Positions 1 to 8,489 of a DNA stretch of 32,919 nucleotides are shown here, piece after piece (the stretch's first letter is position 1; every line of letters begins with the position of its first letter). The translations under genes and the position numbers were made by a program. The stretch lies in assembly GCA_021163645.1 (NCBI GenBank), contig JAGGTN010000040.1, positions 1-32,919 of the forward strand, in the 5' to 3' direction. The notes beneath the pieces were generated by a model. It was not told the origin of the DNA, made no database searches, and was given only the letters and a program-made list of their open reading frames with translations. This DNA is from Microcaldota archaeon (GTDB taxonomy: Archaea > Micrarchaeota > Micrarchaeia > Anstonellales > JAGGTN01).

Positions 1-99
1 TTGATTCTTATAATTATTCTTCGAGGAGTAAATCAAATATATGTTTATGGATTGACGAAATATAAACCATATTATATAAATTCTTGTTTATATTTATTG

Positions 100-115
100 A
101 AAAAGTTTATATATG
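100..115 (+). promoter_or_regulatory. TATA promoter of the S-layer gene
   Basis: An A-rich BRE-like stretch runs into TTTATATATG, a good archaeal TATA element. Transcription would begin near 130-140 if the usual spacing of about 25 nt holds. That leaves an untranslated leader of about 130 nt before the S-layer start codon, unusually long beside the nearly leaderless genes elsewhere in the window. Confidence 0.65.
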
Positions 116-141
116 TTACTATTGTATCTATCAAAGAAGAA

Positions 142-246
142 GGCTATGTTAATCCATAGCTTTCTCTGAAAACTGCATAAGCAGTTCGTTGAGTGGGCTT
201 AAAACCAGCCACCGTTAATATTCGTATGATAGCCCACACAGGTGGC
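142..246 (+). promoter_or_regulatory. structured 5' leader of the S-layer gene, possible pseudoknot
   Basis: Several complementary segments lie in the leader. GCTATG (143-148) pairs with CATAGC (155-160). AACTGC (171-176) pairs with GCAGTT (181-186) around an ATAA loop. GTGGGCT (193-199) is the exact complement of AGCCCAC (231-237), and GCCACC (208-213) of GGTGGC (241-246). The last two pairs interleave, so together they would form an H-type pseudoknot ending 10 nt before the Shine-Dalgarno site (256-262). The pairings are seen in the sequence. A role in mRNA stability or translation control is inference. Confidence 0.5.
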
Positions 247-266
247 ATGAAAAATGAGGTGAGTAA

Positions 267-3230
267 ATGAAAGGATTGAATGTAAAGAAAATCGCCGCAT
301 TGGCTGCGGGCGCTTTATTTATTGGTAGTGCAGCAGTTGCAGCTGGCGTGATATTCGAAGACACACAGTTGGTTAGCGACCAAGGCATACCTCAGGCAAC
401 AGTTATCGTCGGTAGTAATGCGATGGTATCTGATGGTATTGCTGCAGGTAGGATCGCTGCTAAGTTGGCTTCCGAATCATACAAGGAAATGACATACACA
501 GCAACAACAGCAGGAGCTGGCACATGCACACCAGTAACAACAGGCAATGAGACAGCTGGCACATGCCCAATAACTGATGAATCAGTTACCTTGAAGATTA
601 CTAGCCCAGGGATTAGCGGAGTGACCACATTTAAGACATTGATACATGACTATATTGATAAAGACCTTGAAAACAGGTATAATGATGGGTCAAGCGATAA
701 ATATAATTGCAATACAGATGACTCTGATGATGCATCTCCATTCACAGAAGGGTCTGGGACCTGTTCTCCTGACGAAAGGAAGATGCACAGAATAGATGGA
801 AATGACTTTACACCCTTTGCACAGAAGACAATCACAGATAACCAAGGAGGAGGTACATACAAAGAAGAACAATACGCTTGGATAAAGGGGGATACAGAAT
901 ATGATGGCACCAGTGCTGTTGTTGGAAAAATAGATGGATTTGGATATTCAGTTAAATTCTCAGATCCATATACAGGTATTCCATTGTGTTCTGATGACCA
1001 AGACGGAGATAACAATTGGGCTGATTGTTATTCTGGTGGAGATGTTGCAAATGACGATTACAGAACAGATAATCACAGAGTAGAGATAAGCTTCTTAGGA
1101 TCTGACAATTGGGTTATTACAGAATTGTCACCACCCTCAGGAACTTTGGATTCTGAAGATAAACTCAAAGAAGGAGGCACTGTTAAGTTGGCAAAAGAAT
1201 CTAATTGGGGCGTCCTTGATATTGGTGATTCATTAACAAGCGGAAATTATAAAATTACCTTAGACGATATTTCAACAGCAGTCGGATCAGGTAATGATCA
1301 TCCAGCCATTATATCAATATATGATACAACCACAGGTGAAAAATTGAAACAAAACCAGATAAACCCAACTGAAACGAAAAAGATTACATTACCAACAGGA
1401 GATACATTATCAATCCATGTCTATGAGACAGCACCAGGTTATACATTGACAAGTAAATGGGCAGAAATGGCTGTATATGAAAATGAGATTACAATTAACG
1501 GAGACGGTGGAAAAATAACAGGCACATCTGATGATACCAGTAATAAAAAATACAAAGCATATATCTATTGGAAGAATAAAGATGCAGATGCAACAGCCAA
1601 TGATATAGATACAATAAGAGCAATAACAATATGGAATGATGACACTGATGTTACTTTGAATGAAGGAGATACTTATCCAATGATGGCTGGTGGGAATCTA
1701 GATGCTTTCCAATTGACTTATGAAGGATTAGAATCTGCCGATATGGATTCACTTAAGTTTGACATGAAAGATTACAGTAAAGGAATGGACAGTTTAACCA
1801 TCTGTGGAAGTTCTTCAGTAACAGGAGGATATGATGAAATGACTGGTGCATCAACTTACGGGTTAAGTATGGACCTTTCATCAGCTGATAAGATATCTTA
1901 TGTAAAAGTAACAACAGAAAAGAATAACGGCTTCAGGATCGGAGGATATTCTGGTGATTCTTTGTACTACATCTTAGACGGCTATGGTGAAAACAGAGCA
2001 GGAGCAATATCAAGTACAGGTACAACTGCTGGTGGTGATAGATATGTTTGTATCACTAATGCTGGAACTGCCCCTAGTGATGACTATTACAATGGATGGA
2101 GACTATGGTGGGATCATGATGATGATGGTGACATAGAGTCCACCGAGTATTATTCTGTTTCAGATACAGAAGGAACTCCTTCAACAGATTGTGCTGGTGG
2201 AGAAACAGAGTTAATATTAAGTAGTACTGTATCTGGTGTTGCAGGCACAGGTTCATTTGTCCTAGGTCCAAAAGCAGGTGACTTATTCATATACAAGGAT
2301 ACAAATGATTGTTGGATGCCAGTAGATGACGGAACTTCTACAAGCGATATTGAATATAAGGGTGCAGGTAATTATGTATCTGGTGCTTCTGGATATGGAT
2401 ATATGAAGTTTGCAATAGATGCTGCTGATTATTCAGCAACATTGGCCACATTTGATATCTATGAAGATGCAGGCAAATGGACTGATGGAACCACGACAAC
2501 AGATCATGCACAAGATTCAATCGAATTCGTAGGTGAATTATCTTCTGGTGATTGGAGATTCGCAAGTGCTACAGGCGTAGATGATGACAAAGCAAAATAT
2601 GGATGGACTGATGGATCAACTACATCAACTGAAGAAGAGGACTTTATCACAGAGAGAGGCTCTGTGTTTGAGGATTTGGGTGATGAGAGATATTATTTCT
2701 CTATAGCACCTAAAGTACTTGAAGCACAATATACATACACGAATGCAGGAGAAGAAGCAGAGCCAAACACAAAAGAATTGATAATGCATGAAGGAGATAC
2801 AGAAACAATCGGCGATACCACAATAGAAGTAGAGTCAATCGATGAGGAAGTTGGTGCATGCACAACAACAGGAACAGGTGCAGCATCTTGCATGTATGAT
2901 GAAGGCAGTGTAACTGGAGCTATACAAGCACCAGACGGAACAACAATGAGTTCATTAACAGCTATGACACCTGGTTCAGTCAATCCAAGCACTCTTATCA
3001 AATTGGATAAGGATGCTATGAATGATGCTGTATTCATATCAGTCGGTGGACCGGCTGTTAATGAAGTAACAGCAAGGGAATTGACTGGTGCTAATGCAAT
3101 CGATTTCAATACAGAGAATGTCGTCACTAAACAGATATCCCAGGGTAAGATCATCGTTGCTGGTCTTACAGCACAGGATACATTGACAGCAGCTGACCAG
3201 TTCATAGCACAACTACAAAGGACTGAATAA
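267..3230 (+). CDS. S-layer glycoprotein, Methanococcus-like family
   Basis: Main cell-surface lattice protein of 987 residues. Residues 1-26 form a secretion signal: basic MKGLNVKK, a hydrophobic Ala-rich core, then a likely cut near AVAA. The segment after it (IPQATVIVGSNAMVSDGIAA) and the C-terminal block (FISVGGPAVNEVTARELTG, then KIIVAGLTAQDTLTAADQFI) resemble the conserved N- and C-terminal S-layer domains of Methanococcus and DPANN archaea. The centre is rich in Asp, Thr, Ser and Gly with scattered Cys, as expected for a secreted, possibly glycosylated protein. There is no C-terminal membrane segment. GAGGTGA four bases before the ATG fixes the start. Strong promoter, leader and terminator suggest high expression. 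The family call is firm; lattice function is inferred from the family. Confidence 0.85.
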   Translation: MKGLNVKKIAALAAGALFIGSAAVAAGVIFEDTQLVSDQGIPQATVIVGSNAMVSDGIAAGRIAAKLASESYKEMTYTATTAGAGTCTPVTTGNETAGTCPITDESVTLKITSPGISGVTTFKTLIHDYIDKDLENRYNDGSSDKYNCNTDDSDDASPFTEGSGTCSPDERKMHRIDGNDFTPFAQKTITDNQGGGTYKEEQYAWIKGDTEYDGTSAVVGKIDGFGYSVKFSDPYTGIPLCSDDQDGDNNWADCYSGGDVANDDYRTDNHRVEISFLGSDNWVITELSPPSGTLDSEDKLKEGGTVKLAKESNWGVLDIGDSLTSGNYKITLDDISTAVGSGNDHPAIISIYDTTTGEKLKQNQINPTETKKITLPTGDTLSIHVYETAPGYTLTSKWAEMAVYENEITINGDGGKITGTSDDTSNKKYKAYIYWKNKDADATANDIDTIRAITIWNDDTDVTLNEGDTYPMMAGGNLDAFQLTYEGLESADMDSLKFDMKDYSKGMDSLTICGSSSVTGGYDEMTGASTYGLSMDLSSADKISYVKVTTEKNNGFRIGGYSGDSLYYILDGYGENRAGAISSTGTTAGGDRYVCITNAGTAPSDDYYNGWRLWWDHDDDGDIESTEYYSVSDTEGTPSTDCAGGETELILSSTVSGVAGTGSFVLGPKAGDLFIYKDTNDCWMPVDDGTSTSDIEYKGAGNYVSGASGYGYMKFAIDAADYSATLATFDIYEDAGKWTDGTTTTDHAQDSIEFVGELSSGDWRFASATGVDDDKAKYGWTDGSTTSTEEEDFITERGSVFEDLGDERYYFSIAPKVLEAQYTYTNAGEEAEPNTKELIMHEGDTETIGDTTIEVESIDEEVGACTTTGTGAASCMYDEGSVTGAIQAPDGTTMSSLTAMTPGSVNPSTLIKLDKDAMNDAVFISVGGPAVNEVTARELTGANAIDFNTENVVTKQISQGKIIVAGLTAQDTLTAADQFIAQLQRTE

Positions 3231-3256
3231 GCACTTTCTTTACTAGCAGGCCCGCA

Positions 3257-3270
3257 AAAACCTGCACTAA
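3257..3270 (+). repeat. 3'-end-associated motif, copy 1
   Basis: AAAACCTGCACTAA, found three times in the window (also 8972-8985 on the minus strand and 21814-21827). This copy begins 26 nt after the S-layer stop. Its CCTGC pairs with GCAGG at 3246-3250, and the outer CTTTCTT and AAGAAAG can extend the hairpin. See findings. Confidence 0.6.
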
Positions 3271-3284
3271 GAAAGAAGCTGTGA

Positions 3285-3325
3285 GAAAGGATAAATCCTT
3301 TCTTTTTTCTTATTTTTCTTTTTGT
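3285..3325 (+). terminator. terminator of the S-layer transcript
   Basis: GAAAGGA (3285-3291) and TCCTTTC (3296-3302) form a 7-bp stem with a TAAA loop. A long T-rich run (TTTTTTCTTATTTTTC and on) follows at once. Archaeal termination mainly needs the T-run; the stem may protect the 3' end. Confidence 0.65.
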
Positions 3326-3412
3326 TTTTGTCCTGATTCTGATGATTGATTTTATTGTCTTGGAAAGGGTTAAATTTAAAAACTTCTTATTGTAGAAATA
3401 TATGGTGGTTAT

Positions 3413-3625
3413 ATGACTTATGTTAATACAGAGGAAAAAACATTAACAAAAATGGTTTCTATTTTAGAGAGAATCGAAGAACGAATTTCTGCAATAGAGT
3501 ATGCATTACTAGATCTGGAAGAACTCCCAGAAAAGGAGCTCAAAGAATTGGAAAAAATAGAAACAGAAATGAAAAAAGGTAAATATTATTCAGTGAAGGA
3601 TTTAAAGAGGGTATGGAATGTTTGA
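3413..3625 (+). CDS. small antitoxin-like protein
   Basis: A 70-residue acidic, helical protein (many Glu, Leu and Lys) ending in KGKYYSVKDLKRVWNV. Size, charge and position before a RelE/ParE-like reading frame fit an antitoxin of a type II toxin-antitoxin pair, which would bind toxin and its own promoter. GGTGG lies just before the ATG, and a TATA-like TTTAAAAACT (about 3375-3384) gives a short leader. The last codons overlap the toxin start by 8 nt. The partner toxin is broken, so this gene may be a leftover. I do not recognise a specific antitoxin family; the assignment rests on context. Confidence 0.6.
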   Translation: MTYVNTEEKTLTKMVSILERIEERISAIEYALLDLEELPEKELKELEKIETEMKKGKYYSVKDLKRVWNV

Positions 3626-3861
3626 CGTCCACATTTCAGAAAAAATATATTCACAAAATCTTCCAAATTCTGTGAAAAAAAAGCTCTTTGGAATAATAGA
3701 TACAATCAAGAAAGATCCCATACCTGCAAGAAGATACAATATTATGAAAATAAAGAATCACGAAGGAATGTATAGGTGTTGATTTTTATAATAAGATTAT
3801 TCGCCTATTAGATCTCACTAGAAGGAAAGAATCAACTTATAAGAAGATACATACAAAATAA
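3618..3861 (+). pseudogene. RelE/ParE-like toxin, frameshifted and internally deleted
   Basis: Reading from ATG 3618 gives 54 codons (MFDVHISEKIYSQNLP..., with a helical KKKLFGIIDTIKKDP stretch) typical of the RelE/ParE fold, then a stop at 3780-3782 after EGMYRC. In the +1 frame from 3778 the missing end follows: VDFYNKIIRLLDLTRRKEST, to a stop at 3861. Intact relatives have about ten residues between these blocks (the strand with the basic residues near YRVRIGDYR). The gene therefore carries both a deletion and a frameshift and should make no working mRNA interferase. The sense of each part is read directly; the family call comes from the pattern. Confidence 0.65.
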
Positions 3862-3908
3862 CAAAAAAGTAGTCATAATTTATTTAACGGAAACACAGTC
3901 CACACTTA

Positions 3909-3931
3909 TTTATAAACCTTATATATAAACA
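3909..3931 (+). promoter_or_regulatory. TATA promoter of the helicase gene
   Basis: TTATAAACCTTATATATAAA holds two overlapping TATA-like boxes, 80-100 nt before the helicase ATG. An AAAGTGATC site just before ATG 4008 matches the 3' end of archaeal 16S rRNA. Confidence 0.5.
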
Positions 3932-4007
3932 TTACTTATTCTATCCAGAATTAAAAGAGAGATTAATAGAAAATTAAATAACAAATTGATAGAGTGAAAG
4001 TGATCAA

Positions 4008-5876
4008 ATGGATAAGCATATCCAATCAACCATACATTCACAACTAGAATATTTTCCGTTCCCACGCATTCGCGAAGGGCAGAGACAGATGTATCAAGAT
4101 GTTCAGGACACATTGATGAACAAGGGTGCATTACTCGCCTATGCTCCAACAGGGATAGGTAAAACCGCTGCAGCATTATCAGCAGCATTATCAGTAGGGC
4201 TTGATGATGGCAAGACCATAATGTTCCTGACATCAAGACATTCACAGCACAGGATAGCCATTGAAACATTACAGAAGATAAAGAATAAAGGAGCAGACAT
4301 AATAGTGACAGATATCATCAATAAGATGGGTATGTGTATACGTGATGATATTAACGGTCTTACACGAATGGAATTCAATATACTGTGTGCAAGAGAACGA
4401 AAAAGAAAGACATGCCCGTATTATAAGGTCAATCCATTAGCTGTATCAACGATCCATTCAGGGATATACCATGTTGAGCAATTGAAGAATATCTGTTTAT
4501 CATTAGGCTCATGCCCGCATGCAACCGCACTCAAAAGCATATCACATTCTAACGTTGTCGTAGCAGATTATAATTACATGCTAGATACTGGCATACGTAA
4601 CATCGTATTATCAAAACTCCAGAAAGATTTATCAGATATCATCCTCATCATTGATGAAGCACATAATCTACCTAGAAGAGTAAGGTCATTATACACATCA
4701 ACCCTCAATCGTCCATTACTCTACGGATGTCTCAAAGAATCACGAGAATATGTCAAACAACCAAGATTGGATACACTGATTAAGATCATTTTCAAATCAC
4801 TGCCATCGGAAGATGATACAACAGAACGATATGTCGATAAAGATGATTTCATATACGGCCTAGAAACAATAATTCAAAACAACATGATGACCCCAGTGAT
4901 GTATGATGAGCTCCTATCCATATTAGATGATGCTGTTGAGGTTGTTCTGGCAGAGGTTGAAGATGAATTCTATTCATCATCATTAGCCGGTCTGTTAGAT
5001 TTCTTATTGAGATGGAAACAGGAACATAATCATGTGGTAAGGATATCAAACAGGAACGGTATACATATCATCCCATTGGACCCTGCTGATTACACGAGTG
5101 GATTATTCTCTGGTGTAAGCGGAAGTATACTGATGAGTGGGACATTATACCCGCAACAGATGTATTCTGACCTATTAGGTATCAGAAACCCAGTGTTTGG
5201 TACATATGCTTCACCATTCCCAAGGGATAACCGATTGATACTTTCGGTTGATGATGTATCAACACTATACACAAGACGTAATGAAAAGGAATATAAAAAG
5301 ATAGGCAATAGGATAACAGGATTGCTCAGAGATATACCAGATAATGTCATAGTTTTCTTCCCATCATATAAATTAATGAAAGATATCAGCAAACATATAA
5401 AACCAACCAATAGACAGGTCATAATGGAAAAACAAAAATGGACAAAGGAGGATAAAACATCTATAGTTGAAACATTGAGTGAGCGTAACGATATCGTATT
5501 GTTAGCAGTTCATTTAGGTTCGTTCTCAGAAGGTGTTGATTATAAAGGCAATACGATAAAAGGGATAATCATTGTCGGCTTACCGTTGGACCCGCCAAGC
5601 CTTGAAAAGAATTCACTGGTCAAATATTTCAACAAGAAATTCGTAGGTAAAGGGTATGATTATGCATATCACATGCCTGCATTTAACAAAGTCCTTCAAG
5701 CATCAGGGCGTGGGATAAGGAATTCTGAAGATAGATGCATCACTATATTGATGGATGAAAGGTTCAACTGGCCAAAATATAAACGATATTTTCCAAGCGA
5801 TTATAATTTCATCAGGGCAAAACACCCAGAGAGATATGCACGATTATTTTTTAAATTCTCTGATATTCAACTATGA
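4008..5876 (+). CDS. XPD/Rad3-DinG family iron-sulfur DNA helicase
   Basis: ATP-dependent 5'-to-3' DNA helicase of superfamily 2, likely acting in DNA repair. Of 622 residues, about the normal length of archaeal XPD. Motif I is APTGIGKT (46-53) and motif II is DEAH (216-219, in LIIDEAHNLP). Between them lie C110, C127, C136 and C169, spaced as the four ligands of the XPD 4Fe-4S cluster. Later motifs are SGSILMSGTLYP, VIVFFPSYKL, GSFSEGVDYKG and the arginine-finger motif QASGRGIRNSED. The gene stands alone with its own promoter. Archaeal XPD repair roles are not settled, so the exact pathway is inference. Confidence 0.88.
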   Translation: MDKHIQSTIHSQLEYFPFPRIREGQRQMYQDVQDTLMNKGALLAYAPTGIGKTAAALSAALSVGLDDGKTIMFLTSRHSQHRIAIETLQKIKNKGADIIVTDIINKMGMCIRDDINGLTRMEFNILCARERKRKTCPYYKVNPLAVSTIHSGIYHVEQLKNICLSLGSCPHATALKSISHSNVVVADYNYMLDTGIRNIVLSKLQKDLSDIILIIDEAHNLPRRVRSLYTSTLNRPLLYGCLKESREYVKQPRLDTLIKIIFKSLPSEDDTTERYVDKDDFIYGLETIIQNNMMTPVMYDELLSILDDAVEVVLAEVEDEFYSSSLAGLLDFLLRWKQEHNHVVRISNRNGIHIIPLDPADYTSGLFSGVSGSILMSGTLYPQQMYSDLLGIRNPVFGTYASPFPRDNRLILSVDDVSTLYTRRNEKEYKKIGNRITGLLRDIPDNVIVFFPSYKLMKDISKHIKPTNRQVIMEKQKWTKEDKTSIVETLSERNDIVLLAVHLGSFSEGVDYKGNTIKGIIIVGLPLDPPSLEKNSLVKYFNKKFVGKGYDYAYHMPAFNKVLQASGRGIRNSEDRCITILMDERFNWPKYKRYFPSDYNFIRAKHPERYARLFFKFSDIQL

Positions 5877-5953
5877 TTTAACTTATTAAAAGAGAAACCA
5901 AAAGATTTATTAATTTCACCAATCTTATATATATGTATAAGTTAGGTGAAATC

Positions 5954-6607
5954 ATGAAACTGAGGATTATTGACAAGCTTAAAAAAAGAAGACATAAAGA
6001 TATTGCTTTGGTTCAAGATACTCTTATGGATATAATCTATGATGTATTCCCAAAAGCAATATTACATGGAGGCACAGCTATCTGGAGATGTTATGGAGGG
6101 AATAGGTTTTCTGAAGATATTGATATCTACCTGGATAAAAGTGATTTAAAAAAGGTAAAACTCTTTAAACAAAAGGCAAAACAAAGAAAATTAGATATTA
6201 AAAAGTTCAAAACGACGGCCGATACAGTTTTTTCAAAATTCTCTTTCAAAGGGATAGAGGTAAGATTCGAAGCTTCTTTCTTAAAGGTAAGAAGTAAAGA
6301 TATCGTGATCAAACCATATGAGACGAGCGATGGAAACTATATCAATGTATTTACTCTAAGCCCAGAAAGCTTGATAAAAGAAAAAGTGAATACATATCTT
6401 TCTAGATTACTAGTTAGGGACTTATACGACATATATATTCTTCTGAAACATGTTGAGAATAAAAATAAGGTTGGGTCTTATCTGAAGAGATTGTTATCAA
6501 AATACAAAAAACCAAAAGACGAAAAGATATTAAAAGCATTGGTATTTGTTGGTGCAGTACCAACACCTCAGCAGATATTAAAGGAGGTGAATAGATGGGT
6601 AAGATAA
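5954..6607 (+). CDS. AbiEii-like nucleotidyltransferase toxin
   Basis: Nucleotidyltransferase-fold protein of 217 residues (AbiEii family). HGGTAIWR (38-45) and RFSEDIDIYL (51-60) carry the Gly-Gly pair and metal-binding Asp residues; SPESLIKEKVNTYLSR and RDLYDIYIL follow as in AbiEii toxins. Known relatives inhibit translation by nucleotide transfer, for example to tRNA. A longer start at 5933 exists, but AGGTGA at 5944-5949 sits five bases before ATG 5954, so I chose the latter. The partner AbiEi-like gene follows with a 13-nt overlap. In most AbiE operons the antitoxin is first; here the order is reversed. The family is clear, activity in this host is not. Confidence 0.78.
   Translation: MKLRIIDKLKKRRHKDIALVQDTLMDIIYDVFPKAILHGGTAIWRCYGGNRFSEDIDIYLDKSDLKKVKLFKQKAKQRKLDIKKFKTTADTVFSKFSFKGIEVRFEASFLKVRSKDIVIKPYETSDGNYINVFTLSPESLIKEKVNTYLSRLLVRDLYDIYILLKHVENKNKVGSYLKRLLSKYKKPKDEKILKALVFVGAVPTPQQILKEVNRWVR
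6581..6590 (+). promoter_or_regulatory. strong ribosome binding site inside the toxin gene
   Basis: AAGGAGGTGA is an essentially perfect match to the anti-Shine-Dalgarno end of 16S rRNA, four bases before the antitoxin ATG at 6595 and within the toxin's last codons. It sets the antitoxin start and would favour antitoxin over toxin synthesis from a shared mRNA. Confidence 0.75.
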
Positions 6608-7197
6608 AATATCTAAATGAAGTAAAAACCTTCATCCTCAAAGGTAAAGCTTTCAATGTAAAAGATATAAAAAGATTCCTGATATCAAAACAAGCAAATC
6701 CAGATTATGCTTACTCTATAATACATAACATGATGAAAAAAGGGCATATCCACAGGATTACAAAAGGATATTATAGCAGATTTGATGACCCTATGATAAT
6801 AACTTATTGCATAAAACCATCATACATCGGATTAGAAAATGCACTCTCAATACATGGTTTATGGGAACAGGAATCTAACGTAGTCCTAATAACACCTAGG
6901 AGAATAAGATTTGGGATAAGAAAAATATTCAATACAAATGTCATTATCCACCATATTAATAAGAAATATTTTTTCGGTTATGATTACATAGATTATTACG
7001 ATTTAAAAATACCAGTAAGTGATACAGAAAAAACATTTATAGATTGGATTTATTATCACAACAAAATGAACATAAAATTACTAAATGATTTCATAGATAA
7101 GATAGATAGAAAAAAACTAAATAAATATTTAAAAAACTATGATAAAAAATTTGCGGAAAAGGTTCAATCCGTACTAAAACATAAAAACAATAGGTGA
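6595..7197 (+). CDS. AbiEi-like antitoxin/transcription regulator
   Basis: A 200-residue protein with an N-terminal winged-helix region (about 1-60: KAFNVKDIKRFLIS then GHIHRITKGYYSRFD). Next comes the AbiEi-type segment IGLENALSIHGLWEQ and an alpha/beta C-terminal part with VSDTEKTFIDWIYY. AbiEi proteins neutralise AbiEii and repress the operon. The position directly after the AbiEii-like gene, overlapping it by 13 nt, supports the pairing. It is lysine-rich and AT-rich at its 3' end. Its stop codon lies inside the Shine-Dalgarno site of the TatD gene, so translation of the two may be coupled. Confidence 0.72.
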   Translation: MGKIKYLNEVKTFILKGKAFNVKDIKRFLISKQANPDYAYSIIHNMMKKGHIHRITKGYYSRFDDPMIITYCIKPSYIGLENALSIHGLWEQESNVVLITPRRIRFGIRKIFNTNVIIHHINKKYFFGYDYIDYYDLKIPVSDTEKTFIDWIYYHNKMNIKLLNDFIDKIDRKKLNKYLKNYDKKFAEKVQSVLKHKNNR

Positions 7198-7201
7198 GAT
7201 T

Positions 7202-7957
7202 ATGACATTCAATCATGTATCCTATCAGCCATTTGACATACATGCACATCTAGTGGATATGGACATATACGATAAACTCATTGAAGGCAAGGAACAGTTG
7301 AACCATAATATATTAACAGCTGGATATTCCCATACATCCAATATCAAAACAGTTAAGATGAAAAATGTTAAAAATGTTTTCTTGGCTCTCGGGATAGCGG
7401 CACAGGAAGCGATAAAGAATAAACATATACTTGATCAGATTGACCAGTGGATCGAATTCATAGAATCAAACAAGCATATAATAAATGCTATCGGCGAAAT
7501 CGGGCTTGACTATCATTGGACAAATGCATACGAAGATATTGAAAGAGAGAAAACGATTTTTAGGTATCTGTTATCGTTGGCAGAACGTATGAAACTACCT
7601 ATCATAGTGCATTCAAGGAAGGCAGAGGATGATGTGATAAATGAAATCCTAAACTATGATATCAAAGGAACAGTATTGCATTGTTTCTCAGGGAACGCCA
7701 GACAAGCATTAAAAGCAGTAGATAATAATATGCTTATATCAATACCGCCAATCAAATCAAGACAAAGGAAGAAAGTCATTAAAAAGGTTGGTATTCATAA
7801 TTTAGTGGTTGAGACCGATGCACCATACATAGGCAAACATACAACAGATATAAACAAGAGTATTGAAATCATTGCATCTGCATTAGAGATAGACAACAAT
7901 ACAGTTAAAAGCATAACATACAAAAACAGTATAAAGATATTAGGTATTCAATCATAA
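7202..7957 (+). CDS. TatD-family metal-dependent DNase
   Basis: TIM-barrel metal hydrolase of 251 residues. The family's ligands are all present: H14 and H16 (DIHAHL), E99 (AIGEIGLDYH), H137 (PIIVHSR), H160 (VLHCFSG) and D206 (VETDAPYIG). TatD proteins are Mg-dependent 3'-5' exonucleases acting in DNA repair or RNA turnover in the cytoplasm. AGGTGA at 7192-7197 sets ATG 7202 and includes the stop of the preceding antitoxin gene. The NYN-domain gene follows after 16 nt, so the two are probably co-transcribed. Confidence 0.88.
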   Translation: MTFNHVSYQPFDIHAHLVDMDIYDKLIEGKEQLNHNILTAGYSHTSNIKTVKMKNVKNVFLALGIAAQEAIKNKHILDQIDQWIEFIESNKHIINAIGEIGLDYHWTNAYEDIEREKTIFRYLLSLAERMKLPIIVHSRKAEDDVINEILNYDIKGTVLHCFSGNARQALKAVDNNMLISIPPIKSRQRKKVIKKVGIHNLVVETDAPYIGKHTTDINKSIEIIASALEIDNNTVKSITYKNSIKILGIQS

Positions 7958-7973
7958 ACAAAAGGTGATAAAA

Positions 7974-8468
7974 GTGTTTAATTTTTTAAGAAAGAAAAAT
8001 CATATTGCTCTCTTTGTTGATGGTCCTAATGTTATAAGAAAAGACGTCAACATTAATCTTAACGAAGTGAAGAAAGAACTTGAAAAATATGGAGAGATAC
8101 GAATCGCTAAGATGTATCTGGACCAGTACGCATCCGATAAATTGATTGAAGCTATGGTTAATCAAGGTTATGATATAGTGATCACCACTGGCGATGTTGA
8201 TGTAACCATGGCTATCGAAGCGATCACATATGTATTTGATAAGAACATAGATATTATTGCCCTATTAACCAGGGATACAGATTACCGACCGGTTTTAGTT
8301 AAGGCAAGAGAGTTTGGCAAGAAAACAATAGTGATAGGCAACGAGCCAGGGTTCAGTATAGCATTAAGGAATTCAGCAGATATATCAATAGTATTAAAAC
8401 CTTCTGAGAATAAAGGATTTATCCATCATGCGTATAAGTCAAAGAATATAAAGAAAGGACGTAAATAA
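7974..8468 (+). CDS. NYN-domain (PIN-like) putative ribonuclease
   Basis: PIN-like NYN-domain protein of 164 residues, of the archaeal type often described as a conserved LabA/DUF88-like family. Acidic active-site candidates are D16 (ALFVDGPN), D74/D76 (TTGDVDVTM) and D101/D103 (LLTRDTDY). GKKTIVIGNE forms the last core strand. It probably cleaves RNA; the substrate is unknown. A GTG at 7965 would give three more residues but lies inside the AAGGTGAT ribosome site (7962-7969). The GTG at 7974 is correctly spaced and preferred. The basic tail (KSKNIKKGRK) could bind nucleic acid. Confidence 0.78.
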   Translation: MFNFLRKKNHIALFVDGPNVIRKDVNINLNEVKKELEKYGEIRIAKMYLDQYASDKLIEAMVNQGYDIVITTGDVDVTMAIEAITYVFDKNIDIIALLTRDTDYRPVLVKAREFGKKTIVIGNEPGFSIALRNSADISIVLKPSENKGFIHHAYKSKNIKKGRK

Positions 8469-8489
8469 AAAGTTTAATACCTAGGTAAA

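Noticed and set aside
2693-3205. Long open frames antisense to the S-layer gene
   Set aside because: They come from the biased codon use of the S-layer gene, with no ribosome site or promoter.
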